NCBI RefSeq assembly: GCF_000026945.1
Contig: NC_012867.1
Span: forward strand, 868,001 to 932,000
Length of the DNA: 64,000 nt
Direction of reading: 5' to 3'
Source: Candida dubliniensis CD36
Lineage: Eukaryota > Ascomycota > Pichiomycetes > Serinales > Debaryomycetaceae
Shown here: in pieces, positions 1-10,644 of the stretch
Layout: each line of letters starts with the position of its first letter
How positions within the stretch are numbered: position 1 is the first letter of the stretch
Program-made: the position numbers and the translations under genes
Notes under the pieces: generated by a model
The model's database searches: none
The model's input: the letters and a program-made list of their open reading frames with translations, nothing else
What the model was told of the DNA's origin: nothing

Positions 1-1237
1 TGTGGGCCGCTGTTCATCATACCTGTCAGATTTCTAATTGAATTTCTGGTTAACAATATACCCACCCTTCTCCCCAAAAATATACAGAGCTTCTAATGCC
101 TTTTTAACACCTCTATTTTAGTCAAAATCGTTTTCTTTTTTTGTGAGTTTCTTCCATTTTAGCACACATGTGTTTAGTTATTCTACATTTTTTGTTCGTT
201 ATGTGTAGATTTTGTTGATTTAATTGTTGATGTATCTATAAATATCATCACGAATCTACCAACATAAATATACAAAGATTTCCGGTTTTTTTTTTTCGAA
301 TTTGAATTTTCTTTTTTTATAATTCTCTTCCAGATTAAATTGATTATGATTTTATAATTAAAACCAATATATTCAATTAACTGCTGCTTTATCCTTACGA
401 TTGGTATTTTTGCTTTGTTACAAGACGTGATTATTTCAAATAACTACCAATCTCACGCCCTACCACAATATCCCAACCTTTCCCTTCAAAATACCGTTTG
501 CCCATTATATTATTTTGTTAGCTATTGAGGAGACCTACTAAACGAAGTATAAATAACTATATCATATTTCCCCTCCCCCAAAAGTTTGGTCATTTTGCCA
601 CTTTAAAGATAATAACCAAATAGTTTCACTTTTTTAATTCTATTCTTTTTTTTTTTTTTTTCACTTCCAAAACCCTATTCATTGATTGTCCGGTTTGGTC
701 AATTACCACGAGAAGAAAAGATAAAGCTTAATTGGATCTTAAGAGGTTTATTTACGTTAATTGTTCCACATTACTATTGTTTTTGTTTTTCTTATTGTTC
801 TTTGCTACAGTTGAGCATTTACCGTTTGTTTGGTTTAATTGTTCGTCGTGGAAATATTTTCCCACTTCTGTTTTCTTAACGTTTGTGCTCACTAAAATAC
901 AGGCATAGAAATCATATCAACAAAGACCCTTAAGTTCTTCTACCCCTTAAGCACCACCACACATCACAAAAAGTAATTATTATAATAATAATTATTATTA
1001 TTCAAGGGTTTCAAGGTATTGCTGCTATTTCCGTGTCTTTCAATTTTGTTCCACCTTTGCATCCACTAGCCACTGAAGACCTGAAACCCAAAGTCTGCCT
1101 AAAAAGAAGAAACGCAACTACAGTTTTCATTTGATTGGTTTTTACAACCTGGCTTCCGTATATAACATAATTGAGTTTCTACCATTTTGTCCGCGATCGC
1201 TACAACGTCGGGTGTTTATTACTTAAAACCATTGGCC
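1..1237. other. Long upstream/leader region of WOR3
   Basis: No convincing gene. The stretch is AT-rich with T tracts (a long one near 646-661). TATA-like TATAAATA boxes lie at 237-244 and 548-555, and a short AT trinucleotide inverted-repeat block lies at about 974-1002. An open frame at 682-879 has no ATG and is not called. It probably holds the WOR3 promoter and a long 5' leader, as expected for white-opaque regulators, but no transcript boundary can be read from the sequence. Confidence 0.5.
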
Positions 1238-1855
1238 ATGGATCAAACATATTTGGACCAACAACAATTGGATCCAAATGTGAGTAACCAACAATTATCC
1301 CAAGAAGCTAGTCTGGTGCCCCAGCAACAACAGCAGCAGCAGCCATTACAACAATTGCAACAGTATCAGCAGCAATCATTAAACAATGTAAGCTATTCTG
1401 GTGACAACAGATTTCAACAATATCAACCACGAGTAACTCCTTCTGTATCATCTTCACAACAATCAATGGCTTCTGCAGCTACCCCTGGATTTTCAGCTAT
1501 GCATGCAGGAAACTACACCCCTAATCAGCAATATGGAGTACCCAATCAATACACCGTGGTTCAACAACAACCACCACGACAACAATCATATGAAGAGCAT
1601 ATTAATCCTTTCAATTATAACAGTGCGGATAGAACGTTGATTGCCCCTATTCCACCATTACATATTCAACATCAATTGGCAACAAGACAAAATCAACCAC
1701 AAAACCGCCAAGAATCATCATCGATAGCAAGCATGCATACACACGAGAACACCTCAACAATCAATGATTCACCAAACACGATGATGATAAAGCAAGAGCA
1801 CCACACCTTTCAACCACAACATAATGAAGGTGCTGGTGTCTATCATCCAATTGAT

Positions 1856-1889
<34 letters not shown>

Positions 1890-3112
1890 CACAGCAACCA
1901 CAGCATCGTTTTCCATTGACTTCCTCCAATTGTACTAGGTGTAAAAAACCATTTGAACAACCAGGAGGCATTCCAAAATCAAGCAATTCTACCAGTGATG
2001 GACAAAATTTATCAGCATCAAATTCTCAGCCTCCGGCAAAAACTTACAAATTATGTGAACACTGTCGAGCATTACAACGTCAGCGATCAAGAAGATGGCA
2101 GAAAAAAACTAAGGATAGACCAGGAATATGTCGTCGATGTGCCTCGGAGATACCATTGGCTGAAAGACGATTTGTTTTGTGTCCCAATTGTCGGGAAAAT
2201 TTACGTATGCGAAAAGCTAACCGGGCGGCCCAAGGAAAATGTGTTCATTGTTCGGGGCCATTGGATGCCACCGTTTCAGGCAAAGATGGAGAAGATAGTA
2301 GTAATGGTGATGAACACGGTAATAAGTCAAATGAAGTTCAAAATAGTGAACTGGGAAGAGGAAACGAAAATCAAAAAGTGGTTCGAGGTACAAGCTTCAA
2401 AGTGTGTCGAAGGTGTCGAGAAAATGATAAAATCCGAAGAGCAAATTTGGAGAAAATGGGTAACTGCAATCGATGTGCTAAGGCATTAGATCCCAATGAA
2501 TATGGCCGAAATAAAGTTTGCCTCAATTGTAGAACAAAAAAGAAAAGATCATCTACAGGTAGTATGACAAATACTGATGAAGTAAGAACTTCACCAATTC
2601 AAAATCATTTTGGAATGAACATGTCTCATCAATACATCCAACCACCACCACCACCTCCTCCGCCGCCACCACATTTAATGGCTAGTCATCATCAATTTCA
2701 ACCTCAACCACATATGATGAGTCACGAACAAATGAATACATTCACCGGAATGACAAGCTCAGGTATATCTGGTATTCAGCAAGCTAACAATGGTATGATA
2801 GGAGGTGATCAACTGCAACAACACCAACAACAACACAATGGTTCGCTACAAATACAGCAAACTTACTATCAATCACATATCCAAATGCCACCTCCATTAC
2901 CACTCCAACAGCAGCAACAACAACTACAACAATATTACTCTACAGATGCAAATTCACAACCACCACATTCTGCACTTCCAGGCTCATTACCGCCTCCGCC
3001 ACCTCCACAATTGCAGCTGAATCAACAGTATGGTCATTTTCAACAACAACAGCAACAGCAACAACAACAACAACAACAACAATACCATCAGGAATATCCG
3101 AACAACCAATAG
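1238..3112 (+). CDS. WOR3: White-opaque switching regulator Wor3 (fungal DNA-binding protein)
   Basis: The protein has 624 residues from the first ATG after an in-frame stop at 1172; the frame is open further upstream only through a TTG. The centre (about residues 232-432) holds four consecutive CxxC...CxxCR units, each followed by a basic helix-like stretch: CTRC/CEHCR, CRRC/CPNCR, CVHC/CRRCR and CNRC/CLNCR. This is the Cys-rich sequence-specific DNA-binding domain described for C. albicans Wor3. The flanks are Gln- and Pro-rich low complexity: poly-Q near 1857-1891 and 3042-3083, poly-P near 2640-2672. Wor3 belongs to the white-opaque transcription circuit. In-frame CTG codons, such as residue 26, would be serine. 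The assignment rests on the Cys pattern plus neighbouring HST7 and TAF12L. Confidence 0.85.
1857..1891 (+). repeat. CAA/CAG trinucleotide tract in WOR3
   Basis: A run of CAA and CAG codons encodes about eleven glutamines just before the Cys-rich domain. Mixed codons should slow slippage, but length variation between strains is likely. Confidence 0.8.
3042..3083 (+). repeat. CAA/CAG trinucleotide tract at the WOR3 C-terminus
   Basis: About fourteen consecutive Gln codons lie near the end of the protein. This is a second poly-Q tract, in the low-complexity tail. Confidence 0.8.
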
Positions 3113-5897
3113 TTTCTACATTCTTACTTTTAGATAATTTGCTTTGCCAACGTAGTTAGAGTTTGATGCAACATAGATATTGCATAATACGTAGTTGAAA
3201 ACCACAAAACATTAATATAGAATATTTACATAATGTCTTAGAAATGATATAGAGCAGCTATATTAATATATTTAAAATTATGATTCTTCTATTTTCAGTG
3301 TATGTATTTGTCCACTTCAGATTTCTTATTGATCTTGCTACCATGTGAGTTGATATTATTAGAACAGTAAAAAAAAAAATATCACAAGCTGAAGAATATA
3401 AGAAATGAAACATGATACAAATAACCAGACTGATTTGGTTAGGATAGTTTTTTTTTTTTTTTTTTTCACTTCAATTATAAAACACTACTGTTGAATTCTA
3501 AAAAGACTATCATATGTTTTTAATCTCGTCCGAGTTTCCCTCCCCATTCTCCTATTTGTTTTGTGCTTGTAACATGTATTACGTTTTTTTTATTAAAGGA
3601 TTTAGAATGTAAGTCTTCTCCGATGAGGTATGCCCCTCTTGGTCGGGTACTTTTTCAAATCTATCCTAGCTCTTTTTTCACGCCTAAATAAACAGCTTAA
3701 CTTGTCAATCTATGTTATTATTGCCTCTTAGCCGAATTCAATCCCTTTGTTCTTTTGTTCTTGGGAGAAAAGAAATCCAGTTATAGTATGATTTTCTTTC
3801 TGATTGTTATTACTTTTTTTTTTTTGATTTCTAATAATAGAAATATAATTACAAAAAAGATTGGTATATTTGACAGATTGACTAAGTCGGAGTTTAAATG
3901 CGCAATTCGGTGATGATGAATGTTAAATTCCACAGAGATGGGGGAACATTCAAAGTTCCTGTGAATATTATAGATAAGAGAGAAAACAAACTAAAATGAG
4001 AACAACCTTGCATAAGATTAAACTTGAAAATGATTGACTAGCAGAAATGAAAATCATTTTTAGATTACTTAACTAAAGAATTGGTGGGAAAACCCTCCAA
4101 CAATCAAATAAATTAGCCTTGAAAAGCAGCAGCACCAAATTAGGTTTCGATTTTAAAAATTTCAGTATGAACTGTTAATAGTGTCGGATTTAACACGCAT
4201 CTCATGTAAAGTGAATTATCAACTCTCAATCGCTTGTTTAAAGTTTATCTATATCGTTCGTGAAAAAACAAACCAACAAACCAATCCTATTAATGGTTTG
4301 TCTTTTTCATTTTCTCATATTGCGTCGAATAATCTGGTTTAGCTAGTGCCCCTAATTTAATCGAACCAACAATAAGATTTCAAAATAAAAAATAACCAGA
4401 CAGAAGAACAAAGACAAATAAAACAAAATATTTGTGGCTAGTATATATCAACTTCAATTGCTGGTCATCTAATGGGCAAGGTGGGAGGGGAGAGATGGAA
4501 ATTATTTAATTTCTAATATTTACTCTATGACCACAAATATTCGACTTTGATTTTGTTTGTTCAAGGTATATGCTACCCAATCCTCCAATTCCATGATGTA
4601 TCTACGCCAATGTTCAATGTAAAATCGATATCTAAATCATTTGATTTTAGTTTTATTAGCTATACCAAAGGATACTTTTTTTTCATTGGTACTACGGAAA
4701 ATTACCCTTGTGATATTCGAAGCAAGTTTACTTAAAAGGATTCTCTTTTACCCAATTTTTAAATTTCTTACTGTTGGGTTTGCTTCTGATTTTGGAAGTT
4801 TTCCTAGTCAGCTATGTTTGTTATTGTTAAGTTAATATGTCCGCCTTCAAAGAAAAAGCACAAATTGGCAGAGAATTGTTGCAATATAAGAACAAGCCCT
4901 GATATATTAATAACAACTGAAAGAATCCAGATTACGAACCTTGAAGTCACTCATCTTTAACAGTTTGGTGTGATTTCTTATGTTAAAGAACCATGCTTCT
5001 ATGAACCTACTATTTACAGAGTCGTTGATCTGCGGCTTATCATGAACGTTGACAATCTAATAGTTAAGAAAATATCTTTACAAGAAACAAGGATTTGAGT
5101 CACTTTAGCATCTTTTCGTATATGGTTACTAGAAGTCAGTATATCTGTTACTGAAAAGAACAGAAGTTGGTGAAAATCTATTGTTTTCATTTGCGAGGAT
5201 AGAAATCAAATAAAACCACCGCCACTTTTTTTTATCCCGATTATCACACTAAAACGGAACAAAATGCTATACTTTAATTCGTTTAAGAATGAGATGATGA
5301 TACATAACAATTTTTCATCCCAGCAAATATATAAAACAGGTATTTATCATTTCTAAAAAGAAAAAATGCCTATACAGTATGTGTGGTTTTGAAACCAGAG
5401 TAAAACAGAATTCATAAATAAGGAAACCTCACTTATTCAGGTTGAAAATACCTATGAATAGTTTTGGAGTAAATGGGATACGCTAGTTAATAAATGTGAC
5501 AGATAGATTGGGACGGCGGTGGAGGGTCAAACAATGAATTTGTTGATGTTGAAATACAAGTTGCGGGCAGAAAGAATGCAAGGATGGAACTCCACCAGGC
5601 GTTAAGTCACACAAATGGTGGAAGGAAAAAAAAAAAAAAAAAACTCAAGGCGTTAAATAGAAAAAAATGCTTAAAATCAAAACAAACCATAATTGTAGGA
5701 TGTGTAAATATGTACAAAATGGCCAAAGAAAAATAATCTCACCAAAAGAAAAAAAAAAAAAAAAAGAAAAACAAACCCAATCACCCACAAACAACTTAGA
5801 CAACTGTTGATTTGAATACTCTATAATAATAGAATAGGTAGTAACACCCTTTCTTGTTTTATTTCATTTATTTCTTATTAATATACCACTCCTAAAA
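3113..5897. other. 2.8-kb intergenic region between WOR3 and HST7
   Basis: No gene supported. It holds A and T runs (T run near 3451-3466, 18 A at 5626-5643, 17 A at 5749-5765). A Ste12/Cph1-type ATGAAACA lies at 3405-3412 and a Wor1-type TTAAAGTTT at 4238-4246. Both motifs are short enough to occur by chance. Open frames of 62-64 codons near 4547-4835 look random. The size is unusual for this otherwise compact genome, and the region probably holds distant regulatory DNA of HST7 and the WOR3 3' UTR. Confidence 0.45.
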
Positions 5898-7649
5898 ATG
5901 ACAAGAACAACTCGTATAGATACACAAGAAGCTACAAAGCATAAGGATTTACCACCAGTGCCTTCAACATCATTATCATCGAATTCAGAATACCTAATGG
6001 AATCCAAAAGTCTAGGACGAAAAAACTTCAAAAAGCTTTCTCTAGATGCATCTCCAGTTAAATCAACCAGCAACAACCTAAGGAGTTCTGATATGATGCT
6101 GATAAAGGAACCAACTTCTTTGCGACAAAAGAGACAGCGTCCTCCACCTATGCTTCACTTACCCACATCGTCTTCATCTACCACATCTACTCCAACATCC
6201 AATATTACAGGCACTTCATCAGCTTCTTCTGTGCATTTTTCACAGAAATCCCCTGGGTCAGGTGTTATTGTAAGTCAAACATTAAGCCGACCTTCAAGTG
6301 CTGGCGGTATGGGGTCTTCTGGTTACTCGGCATTGAATATCAATCAGAGCAATAGGAATGTCGATCCAGATAACGTGGTTTCAACAGATATGATATTAAA
6401 CCAAATATCTAATTTAGATTTAACAAGTATGAACCATCATCGCCAAAATAGTCATCACCACCTTCCATCAACTAATCGTAAACGTCAAACTGTCATTTCT
6501 TCAATATCACCAACGAAATCATCAGCATCATCATCACCATTGGAGCCACAAAATCAACTGTTACCTGCTTCATCCCAGTCTCCTATTGCCACCACTAGTG
6601 CATTAAAGTTGAACAATAAAGATTTATTGACATTAAAACAGTTGGGTTCAGGAAACTCTGGGTCAGTGCTGAAGATTTTACACATACCCACACAAAAAAC
6701 CATGGCGAAGAAAATCATCCATATTGATCTGAAAAGTGTGATACAAACTCAAATAATCCGTGAATTAAGAATACTACACGAATGCCATTCTCCTTACATC
6801 ATCGAATTTTATGGGGCTTGTTTAAATAACAATAACACTATTGTCATCTGTATGGAATATTGTAATTGTGGATCATTGGATAAAATATTGCCTCTTTGTG
6901 AGAATAGACAATTCCCCACTTTTGTTTTGAAAAAACTATCATTTGCCATTTTATCTGGATTAACGTATTTATATACCACGCATAAAATTATTCATCGTGA
7001 CATCAAACCAAATAATGTGTTAATGACTCACAAAGGAGAGTTTAAATTGTGTGATTTTGGTGTATCTCGAGAATTGACCAATTCATTGGCCATGGCCGAT
7101 ACTTTTGTTGGCACTTCCATGTATATGTCTCCGGAAAGAATTCAAGGATTGGACTATGGTGTAAAGTCTGATGTATGGTCTACAGGATTAATGTTGATAG
7201 AACTTGCCAGTGGTGTGCCGGTATGGTCTGAAGATAATAGTAATAATGACGACGATGATGAAGATGGAGATGATGGTTGCAGTGGGCAAGGAATATTAGC
7301 AACAGAAAGAAACGGGCAAAATAGTCCAAGCAAGAGCAGGAAGAAAAACCAAAAAGGGAATGGTTACAACTCTTATAATGGACCAGAAGGTATATTAGAT
7401 TTATTACAAAGAATAGTTAATGAAGATGCCCCCACTTTGACAAACAAGATCAATCCTGTAACAAAATTACCATATGACAAATATTTGTGTCAATTCATTG
7501 ATTTATGTTTAATCAAAGATGATTCAGTAAGAAAAACTCCTTGGCAATTGCTTGAAGACAAAGAGCATTTCTTTAAAGGGGTCGAGGAAGGTGCGTATGA
7601 CAAGGAACACAAGAGTTGGGCGAAGAAGATTCGAAAATGTAAAGTGTAA
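5898..7649 (+). CDS. HST7: MAP kinase kinase Hst7 (Ste7 orthologue)
   Basis: The protein has 583 residues. A Ser-rich N-terminal tail carries two MAPK docking (D-site) candidates: basic-plus-LSL at residues 41-49 and a basic cluster then MLHL at 76-88. The kinase domain starts near 245: glycine loop GSGNSGSV at 250-257, ATP lysine K272, HRDIK at 366-370, DFG at 386-388, then the MAPKK-typical FVGTSMYMSPER. The activation loop reads S396-LAMAD-T402, two residues longer than the usual SxAxT. A poorly conserved acidic/basic insert of about 50 residues follows in the C-lobe, as in Ste7. In C. albicans Hst7 acts below Cst20/Ste11 and above Cek1/Cek2 in mating and filamentation. CTG codons at residues 258 and 278 are predicted serines. 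It converges with TAF12L. Confidence 0.92.
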   Translation: MTRTTRIDTQEATKHKDLPPVPSTSLSSNSEYLMESKSLGRKNFKKLSLDASPVKSTSNNLRSSDMMLIKEPTSLRQKRQRPPPMLHLPTSSSSTTSTPTSNITGTSSASSVHFSQKSPGSGVIVSQTLSRPSSAGGMGSSGYSALNINQSNRNVDPDNVVSTDMILNQISNLDLTSMNHHRQNSHHHLPSTNRKRQTVISSISPTKSSASSSPLEPQNQLLPASSQSPIATTSALKLNNKDLLTLKQLGSGNSGSVLKILHIPTQKTMAKKIIHIDLKSVIQTQIIRELRILHECHSPYIIEFYGACLNNNNTIVICMEYCNCGSLDKILPLCENRQFPTFVLKKLSFAILSGLTYLYTTHKIIHRDIKPNNVLMTHKGEFKLCDFGVSRELTNSLAMADTFVGTSMYMSPERIQGLDYGVKSDVWSTGLMLIELASGVPVWSEDNSNNDDDDEDGDDGCSGQGILATERNGQNSPSKSRKKNQKGNGYNSYNGPEGILDLLQRIVNEDAPTLTNKINPVTKLPYDKYLCQFIDLCLIKDDSVRKTPWQLLEDKEHFFKGVEEGAYDKEHKSWAKKIRKCKV

Positions 7650-7874
7650 ACACAACGCATATACACATACAAAACCACGCATTTATGGATCCTATATATA
7701 TACTTACAAATAAATATATACAATCTATCATTACAAAGTGGAAAATAAAAACAAGTAGATCATAAACTTAATCAACAGCTTCTTTTCCTTTTAGTACAAA
7801 AGTATAAGCTGTTTATATATATATATATTGACGAAAAATTTACCAGAAGCAATTCTGCTCGTCCATTACCATTA

Positions 7875-10094
7875 CTAAACATTATCATCATTAACCGCTT
7901 TCGAAACTTCAACACCTTGAACTTTTTGACTATAACTAGTACTAGGTTGTATTTTTCTCGTGCTTCGAATCTCATCCATTGCATAGCCAGGAATCTTGAT
8001 ATTCCAATTTTTATCCAAATGCAATTGAACATCTCTTGCCTCTATACTATCCACTTTTCTATGTTTTGCTAACCGACAAGCAAAACTTGTTACTGAATGA
8101 ATAAATTCATCAGCCAAATCCAACAAAAATTCCTCAACATTCCCATCAATAGTGGTCTTACCATCTCCTTCATCAACACCTATTGTGTTTATCAAATCAC
8201 CCAATTTTCGTTTATTTAACACTCGCCCACTGCTGTTAGAATCAAGGATACCAGTGTCACCTTCAATATCAAACGTTGGCAACCTTGTGATCGCTGGTGT
8301 ATCTAATAATATACTCAAAGGGTTGGCAGCTCCTCCTGTTAAACTGGGTCTCGTATCATTAATACTATTAAATGTGGTGATTGTGGGCTGCTTCACATTA
8401 ATAGAACTCGATATTGGTAACGATGGGACAGACTGACGTGTAATGCCTGCCAAATTCAACGATGATCCCGATCGTGACCTTGATTGTTGTTGTTGAGGAG
8501 TTCCCGTTCGTCCTGTAGTAGCACCATCAGTGGTTGTTGCAGCAGGTGATGCAGACCTTGCTGTAACGGTACCATTATTCTGAGCAGGAGTAGCGGCAAC
8601 ACTAGGACTCTTAGCAGTTCCCACTCCTTGTTGTTGTTGTTGTTGGGGAAGTGGTTTTTCTGATGCAGTTGCAGAAGGGTGTCGACTCTCCTGTGGTAGT
8701 GGTGGTTGGAAATGAGCCTGCGGCGTTGCTGATGCCTGTCGACTTGGTGCCCGTTGTTGTACGATTGACCCGGTTCTTGAAGGTTGGGATGGTGTAGGTT
8801 GAGAACCTCGAGCTACTGGTGTTGGTGCTTGTGAAGCCATACCTCCTTGTACTGTAGGCTGGCTCTGGGGTGTTTGCCTAACCGGCAAGGGAGTTGGTGC
8901 CTGTGAAAGAACTTGACCTTGAAGAGCGCTTTTATTGGTATTTCTAACTTGTTGTTGCTGTTGCTGGTTGCCCATAAATTGCTGCTGTTGTGCAGCTTGC
9001 AACTGTGGTGAAAAGCTCTGCTGCTGAGGAGTTTGTCCAATCGATTGTGCTCCTTGCACTTGATTTTGGTTTTGATTCTGGTTCTGAACTGATTTTAGAT
9101 TGTTATTCTGTAATGATTGCTGTTGTTGTTGCTGTTGTAATTGTCTCTGTTGTTGCGCTTTAGCTTGAAGTACTAACTGATTTCTTATATAGATCCCCAC
9201 TTTTTGATATTGTTGAAACTTCGCCTTACACTCAATTATTTCTTTATCAATTTGTTGAATCTGCTCTGGAGTAACATTTCCTGATTTCTTTGTTTGCTCC
9301 AATAATTGCACTCTTCTTTGAACCTCGCTGAGCTTTTGTCTAATCTGATTGAATCTTTCCATCGTTATATTACTATTTGCAATAGGAATACCATTAATCT
9401 GTCCAGGTAATGCACCATTGGGACCAGGTGTATTATTGTTTCTCATCACATTATTTTGATTCATTTGTTGGACATTTTGCTGCACTTGTGGTTGTGGAGT
9501 TGGGTGTGGTTTCTGGGATTGGAATTGTTCTGGGGGCGACTGCTGTGTCATCAAAGGTGATTGTTGGCGCATAGGGGTACCAGCATTGATTGGCTTTTGT
9601 TGCATCATTGGCGATTGGAGCATCATACTGGGAGACTGTTGCTGCATCATTGGTGTACCAACTTGGCTATTGTTCATGGCATTAAAATTCTCATTGTTAT
9701 TCATTTGTGCTAGTGCCTGTGCTTGTGCTTGAACAGCTTGGATTTGTCGTTGATGCTCTGTTAAATTTCTTTGCTGCTGAGTCTGTTGTTGAGTTTGCTG
9801 TTGAGTCTGCTGTTGAGTTTGTTGTTGAGTGCGTTGTTGTTGCTGTTGTTGCAACCTGTTTTTTTGAGCTTGATATCTCGCTAATAATCTTCTAATATTT
9901 TCAGCTCTATTGAAATGCTGTTGTCTTTCGGCATCATTGGTAGAATTCTTGGCTTGGTCATAAGCTGTTCTCATTGCAGTCACCAATTGGGCCAATTGTT
10001 GTGGTGGTATATTCTGTAAATTAATTTGTTGTTGGGGTTGCTGGCCATTATTGGCATTTTGATTCTGAGATCCATTACTCATTGAATTATTCAT
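7875..10094 (-). CDS. TAF12L: TAF12-family transcription factor subunit (TAF12L)
   Basis: The protein has 739 residues from an ATG at 10094. Only the last ~115 residues are conserved: a histone fold at about 626-700 (NKRKLGDLI, then EEFLLDLADEF, SFACRLAKHRK, and DVQLHLDKNWN), the H2B-like TAF12 signature. TAF12 pairs with TAF4 in TFIID or with Ada1 in SAGA. The rest is Gln/Asn-rich, with a five-fold TQQQ repeat and coiled segments near 240-300. C. albicans is known to have two TAF12 paralogues; the long Gln-rich form and its position beside HST7 point to TAF12L. The sequence alone does not say which complex it joins. Confidence 0.85.
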   Translation of the reverse strand: MNNSMSNGSQNQNANNGQQPQQQINLQNIPPQQLAQLVTAMRTAYDQAKNSTNDAERQQHFNRAENIRRLLARYQAQKNRLQQQQQQRTQQQTQQQTQQQTQQQTQQQRNLTEHQRQIQAVQAQAQALAQMNNNENFNAMNNSQVGTPMMQQQSPSMMLQSPMMQQKPINAGTPMRQQSPLMTQQSPPEQFQSQKPHPTPQPQVQQNVQQMNQNNVMRNNNTPGPNGALPGQINGIPIANSNITMERFNQIRQKLSEVQRRVQLLEQTKKSGNVTPEQIQQIDKEIIECKAKFQQYQKVGIYIRNQLVLQAKAQQQRQLQQQQQQQSLQNNNLKSVQNQNQNQNQVQGAQSIGQTPQQQSFSPQLQAAQQQQFMGNQQQQQQVRNTNKSALQGQVLSQAPTPLPVRQTPQSQPTVQGGMASQAPTPVARGSQPTPSQPSRTGSIVQQRAPSRQASATPQAHFQPPLPQESRHPSATASEKPLPQQQQQQGVGTAKSPSVAATPAQNNGTVTARSASPAATTTDGATTGRTGTPQQQQSRSRSGSSLNLAGITRQSVPSLPISSSINVKQPTITTFNSINDTRPSLTGGAANPLSILLDTPAITRLPTFDIEGDTGILDSNSSGRVLNKRKLGDLINTIGVDEGDGKTTIDGNVEEFLLDLADEFIHSVTSFACRLAKHRKVDSIEARDVQLHLDKNWNIKIPGYAMDEIRSTRKIQPSTSYSQKVQGVEVSKAVNDDNV
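9771..9830 (-). repeat. 12-bp minisatellite, five units, coding TQQQ in TAF12L
   Basis: Five tandem 12-bp units (9771-9782, 9783-9794, 9795-9806, 9807-9818, 9819-9830) differ only by synonymous CAA/CAG changes. They encode Thr-Gln-Gln-Gln repeats. The unit size keeps frame, so copy number could vary harmlessly. Confidence 0.85.
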
Positions 10095-10644
10095 TCTTGT
10101 ACTGAAATATTAAACTGGTAATAAATGAAATGGGGACCTTTATACGTATATGTATAAAGTATTTATTGAAATTGGGTTGTTCAGGTTAAATCTTATGACC
10201 CGATTCTTATTAAAAAAAAAAGGACAACAATAAGTTCAGTAATATTGCAATAACCGTTTGAAGTATAACACGTTAGGTCAATATGGATCTGATCTATTCT
10301 ATCAGTTTTTTTTTTCAATCTTATCCTTGTTGTAGATTTCAATTGAAAATAATATGTTTTGAGAGTAGACATTTTTTTTATTTTCCGAGATTTTTTTTTT
10401 TTTTTGTTTTGTTTTTTTTCCTACAAATCAGAACTTGTTCGTTGAAAGAAGTTTTGGTAATTTTCATACCACCCATCATATTTCTGATAGTGATTAGTTA
10501 AATTATATAGCATTTGCACTAATTGCCTCTACTGAATACTAAGAATTATTGTATTGAAAACTAAAATAAATAGTTGTTTAGTCTTAAACTATGTTTCTAT
10601 CAATTAAATATTCTATTGGAGGTATAAAATTATCGGGGTAATGT
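10095..10644. other. Intergenic region between TAF12L and TPO4
   Basis: This is the promoter of TAF12L and the 3' flank of TPO4, since both genes are on the minus strand. It has T-rich runs. An ATG-initiated 72-codon frame at 10283-10501 is Phe-rich because of the T tracts and is not called. Nothing else is recognisable. Confidence 0.5.

Noticed and set aside
682..879. 65-codon frame upstream of WOR3
   Set aside because: It begins with TTG, has no ATG start and looks like random translation of T-rich leader sequence.
3405..3412. ATGAAACA as a Cph1/Ste12 pheromone response element for HST7
   Set aside because: A single copy 2.5 kb from HST7 and just past the WOR3 stop; expected by chance in AT-rich DNA.
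3908..4010. GTGATGA C-box-like sequence considered as a C/D snoRNA
   Set aside because: No D box (CTGA) at suitable distance and no flanking terminal stem.
10283..10501. 72-codon ATG frame between TPO4 and TAF12L
   Set aside because: Phe-rich product of T tracts in a promoter region, with no recognisable feature.
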